Assembly (NCBI GenBank): GCA_963971305.1
Contig: OZ020303.1
Span: 30,492,106-30,556,105 of the forward strand
Source: Arcuatula senhousia
Lineage: Eukaryota; Mollusca; Bivalvia; Mytilida; Mytilidae
Length of the DNA: 64,000 bases
Direction: 5' to 3'
In this document: in pieces, positions 60,700 to 64,000 of the stretch
Layout of the letters: every line of letters begins with the position of its first letter
How positions within the stretch are numbered: the first letter of the stretch is position 1
Notes under the pieces: model-generated
Told to the model about the DNA's origin: nothing
The model's database searches: none
The model's input: the letters and a program-made list of their open reading frames with translations, nothing else
Translations under genes and position numbers: made by a program

Positions 60700-61960
60700 A
60701 CAGAAACCAATTAAGTCTCCTCTCATTTTGAGTTAAATGGTCGATCTGTACAATGATTTTGCAATGTAAAAAGTCTTCAAAAATCCGTCGAAAAAACATC
60801 GATATCAGAATGCAGTTTATGGCTTATGTGAAAGTTTTGAAGCCAAATAGGGCAATAAGAACTAAAACATCTTCGTTTACATTTAGCAGAAGATTGCCAA
60901 TTATTATATGTCAATTGCAACTTAATTTTCTTGCGGTCGCCATGTGGCGTTCTAGTCTTATTTGATGGCTTTGCATACGATTTTTAGATGCACACCCTTA
61001 ACTTGAATTTAAACAAAGCTCTTCTCACTAATTTGGAGCATCATGACCCCCCCCCTTCCCCGACAGAAAATGCATAAATGATATCTCAAGTTGTTAGTAA
61101 GCAAACATTTGATTTTCATAGGAGCTATGATGAAAAAAGTAGCGCCACAGCCAAAAGGCCCAAAGTTTCTTTCTACTTATTTTCAGACTTCATCAACTTT
61201 TCATGAACTTAATTAACCAAAACGAGCAAGGTTATACCAGAACTCTTTATATCTGACAATTCTAAGACAACACATATTCATGTCTAGCCGTGACTCGGCA
61301 AACTTTGGTATTACTTGCAGAATCCTAAATTTTTCACAAATGTTATCTGTATTATCGACAGATTTTGTCTAAGTTAATAGGCCTCAATTGTTGAAAGTTG
61401 TAGTTTTTGACAGTCTATTTATATCAGTTTTTCAATGGAAGACATATATGCCTCCCTGCGTCTCAAAATATTCAATGAAAAGGAAGAAGACGAGTTAGGG
61501 GTATAAAATCTCTGTATACCATACATAACTTTAGATGGAAGCTATATGGCAAACATCAAAAGGCTGTGACTCGTAGTAGCCACAATATTTTTGTTATGCC
61601 GCAATACACATTTATGTCCAACCAGTGTGTCCAATATCATGTTACTAATTTATGTAAAATGCCAAAATTTATGATTAACAATGATTGAATTTTAGCTAAC
61701 CGCTTTTTATTATTGTAATCAGTTGAATAAAGATTTAATGCTGTAAATCAGATATGTAGTCAAATTAATATCCAAGCAGCAGTGATGACTCAAAAGTTAA
61801 TTTTTTTCTCCATTTATGAGTTTTCGTGGCTCTACTCAATTGACAGGCTACAAAAAAGTCAGGATGTAAATAACAGGACAAATCTTTGACAGGATGGTGT
61901 TGTTTGCTAAACAAATAATCTTAATTGAAATTTAGCCAGAACGAAATTCCTGGATCCACC
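60700..61960. other. Non-coding DNA, no defined element
   Basis: No exon, array or TIR pair was recognised. The frame at 60753-60965 has no supporting features. Confidence 0.4.
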
Positions 61961-61969
61961 GATTGGCAA

Positions 61970-62690
61970 AAATATTCGGAGTCCGCTCACTTAACAGGAT
62001 GTATATAAACGACAAACCTGAAAACGCATACCACTACATAAGACTCCTACCTAAAACTGCACACCAAATATTGAAAGCCTATGAAAAGTAATAGTTAGAG
62101 ATCTGAAACAAATATTTTTTTTTCCATTGTTGACCCTTAGAAAATCTAAGTCAGCTTGCTAAGCAGGAAGTAGGTAAACGACAGACCCAGAAATGCATCC
62201 CACCATATGAAACCCCTACCTGAGGCTGCATATCAAATATTTAAAGCCCAAGGATAGTAAAAGTTCAGAAATGTGTTACGAATTTCTTCTTTTTTTTCAT
62301 TTTTACCCTTGAAAAATTCTAAGCTCGTTAAACAGGAAGTAGGTAAGCAACAGACCTGGAGATGCATCTCACCATAATATGAGACCCCATACCTGAAGAT
62401 ACATATCAAATATAAAGCTTACTATTAGAAGTAGCTGGGAAAGATCTGAAAATTTTTCCATGTTTCACCAAAGTCAGCTCGTTTAAAAGGAAGTAGGTAA
62501 GGGACGGACCTGGAAACGCACCCTACCACATGTAACCCTTGGCTGAAGCTGCATACCAAATATTGAAGGCCTAGGATTATAATAGTAGCTGAGAAATCTG
62601 TTACGAAAAAGTGACGGACAGATGGAGGCTCGGAATTTCTCTATCCCCGTTACGCGTTGCAGCGCGGGACAAAAAAAAAATCACGCTTGT
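61970..62690 (+). mobile_element. Helitron-like element with four ~140-bp tandem units
   Basis: Units near 61985, 62150, 62315 and 62465 share AAGTCAGCTxGTTAAxCAGGAAG, TAGGTAAxCGACxGAC, CxGGAAATGCATCxCACCA and CTGCATAxCAAATATTxAAA. A GACGGACAGATGG tract and a terminal GCGTTGCAGCGC palindrome followed by GGGACAAAAAA close it. The unit also appears once at 44860-45010. Confidence 0.65.
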
Positions 62691-62699
62691 GACATGGAC

Positions 62700-63520
62700 C
62701 ATTTATTCGACTTTCTCCTGACTCCATTTGCGGGGAAGGTCAGAGGAAACGATGCTAGATCATCAGATAGGATGTACTAGTTGGTCCCGTGTAAAGGGGT
62801 GGGGTTACCTTATGCAAGTTAAAGTTAAAGAATCTTTGTTGGGTTTGTAGGGTTATATGAATAGGCTCATAAGGGCCGCTAAAAGGTTTCACTCGAAAGC
62901 TGCAAGCTATGGAAAGTTTACATAATCACCAATCTTTTTCCAGATCCAGTATATATAAGTATTAAGTTTAAAGGAATTTCTAAACGAATTTCGAAGGAAC
63001 AGAAAGGTGACATTCGAATGCAAAAAGCATGAAAAGACAGATAGAAAAAGAATAACAAGAAGAAACAGACAACACAAGAACAAAAAATACATATTACTGA
63101 GAAGCAATCAATATCGCAAAATCAAAACTCAAGTTGGGTGATCCGGAAGGGTAAGCAGATCCTGGTTGTTGCAACACACCTGTCGCATTGCTTTAAGTTA
63201 ATTTGGCCTGTCAAATCCGGTTAAGTAATTTTGTGTTTTTTTTCAAAGAAAACGACAATAGGAGAAAAATGCAAAAAATAGCGGATTCAGAAGGGAGCTC
63301 ATGAGGTTGGAACATTAACCTCTTTCCTTAGAAAATTTTGTACTTTTCGCACAGATTTTAAGCAAAACTGACCTGGAATCCATTTTTTCGACATCAGTAG
63401 ACAATAAGCGAACCCTCTTTTCAAATATTTTTGGATCCTATCCATTGAAATGGTAGACAATTAACAACTTAATCTTTAAACTTGTTGTGGATAAAAAAAT
63501 ACCGTTATTATATATGTTTA
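62700..63520. other. Non-coding DNA with a degraded repeat
   Basis: 63280-63430 resembles 37830-37990 (GCAGAT.TTA.GCAAAA, GACCTGGAATCC/GGCCTGGAACCC, AGTAGACAAT). Otherwise nothing was recognised. Confidence 0.4.
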
Positions 63521-63639
63521 TTGTGTCGCGTACATTTATTTCACATCTCATTATCTTCAATGTAATTTCATTAAAGTTTTAGTATAACCGAATCTTCTTT
63601 GTTATAAACAAATGGCCTCTTTCTTCTGTTATGAAAAAT

Positions 63640-63875
63640 TGGTACCTGTATCTTCGTAATGTTATGAAATACTGATATATCCATAATGTTATGGAAAACT
63701 GATATTTTCGTAACGTTATGGAAAATGGTATCTTCGTGTTACATTATTGAAAGTGATATTTTCGTAATGTTATGGAAAACTGTTATCTTAGTAACGGTAT
63801 TCAAAAAACGTTATTGAAAATATATAATTTTTAAATAAGATTCGGAAATACTACATTTACATCGCATTCTTTAAA
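63640..63875 (+). repeat. 27-bp satellite-like array, orientation 2
   Basis: Units of TTTTCGTAATGTTATGGAAA plus ACTGATA are the reverse complement of the 48940-49300 array. The flanking TCGCATTCTTT also mirrors sequence at about 48943-48955, so more than the array is inverted. Confidence 0.75.
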
Positions 63876-63887
63876 CCAAACGATGCA

Positions 63888-64000
63888 TGGGGTCTATCTG
63901 TGACTATTTCAGGGCTGGATTTGAATTATATGCATCTTATTTAGACCATGGGCCAAATGCAGAACCGCGAGCAGTGCCAAATGGCCTCGTTGAAGGCTGC
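63888..64000 (+). repeat. Dispersed repeat family R1, copy D (cut by window end)
   Basis: It starts ATGGGGTCTATCTGTGACTA and is almost identical to the first ~115 bases of copy C at 46385. It lies directly beside the inverted satellite array. Confidence 0.75.

Overview
The window is eukaryotic, AT-rich genomic DNA with GT-AG introns. It is most likely from a bivalve mollusc, and plausibly a mytilid mussel. The evidence is a ciliary radial-spoke gene, an EGF-module receptor tyrosine kinase, a secreted pancreatic-type lipase, and many interspersed repeats of types familiar from bivalve genomes. The species is an inference; only the gene families and repeat structures are read directly.

Layout. 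(1) 1-6.9 kb, plus strand: the 3' half of an RSPH10B-like radial spoke gene, eleven exons with consistent phases ending at a stop at 6771. (2) 8.66-23.6 kb, minus strand: a Tie-like receptor tyrosine kinase. Seven 8-Cys EGF modules, each on its own phase 1-1 exon, are followed by a membrane helix, a juxtamembrane exon and a complete kinase domain on seven exons. A 5.4-kb intron (14921-20347) is packed with inverted-repeat elements. (3) 27.5-27.7 kb, minus: an orphan open exon of unknown identity. (4) 31.96-35.88 kb, minus: a pancreatic lipase-family gene with an intact Ser-Asp-His triad and no visible PLAT domain. A candidate signal-peptide exon lies at 40.8-40.9 kb. (5) 36.5-64 kb: almost no host coding sequence. 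It is a mosaic of terminal-inverted-repeat (TIR) and foldback elements, Helitron-like elements with internal tandem units, degraded LINE fragments, tRNA-derived SINEs and satellite-like arrays.

The three genes have unrelated jobs (motile cilium assembly, cell-surface signalling, extracellular lipid hydrolysis) and no operon logic applies. The most informative structures are: a 2.65-kb foldback element at 51382-54034 with a perfect 10-bp target duplication and a nested second element; a family of elements sharing tandem ~125-170-bp units, a simple-sequence tract and a terminal palindrome; a GGGAC-ended miniature element family with TTA/TAA flanks; and a tandemly duplicated splice acceptor in the RSPH10B gene. 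All exon boundaries come from reading splice signals and phase by eye. No alignment, transcript or database search was available.
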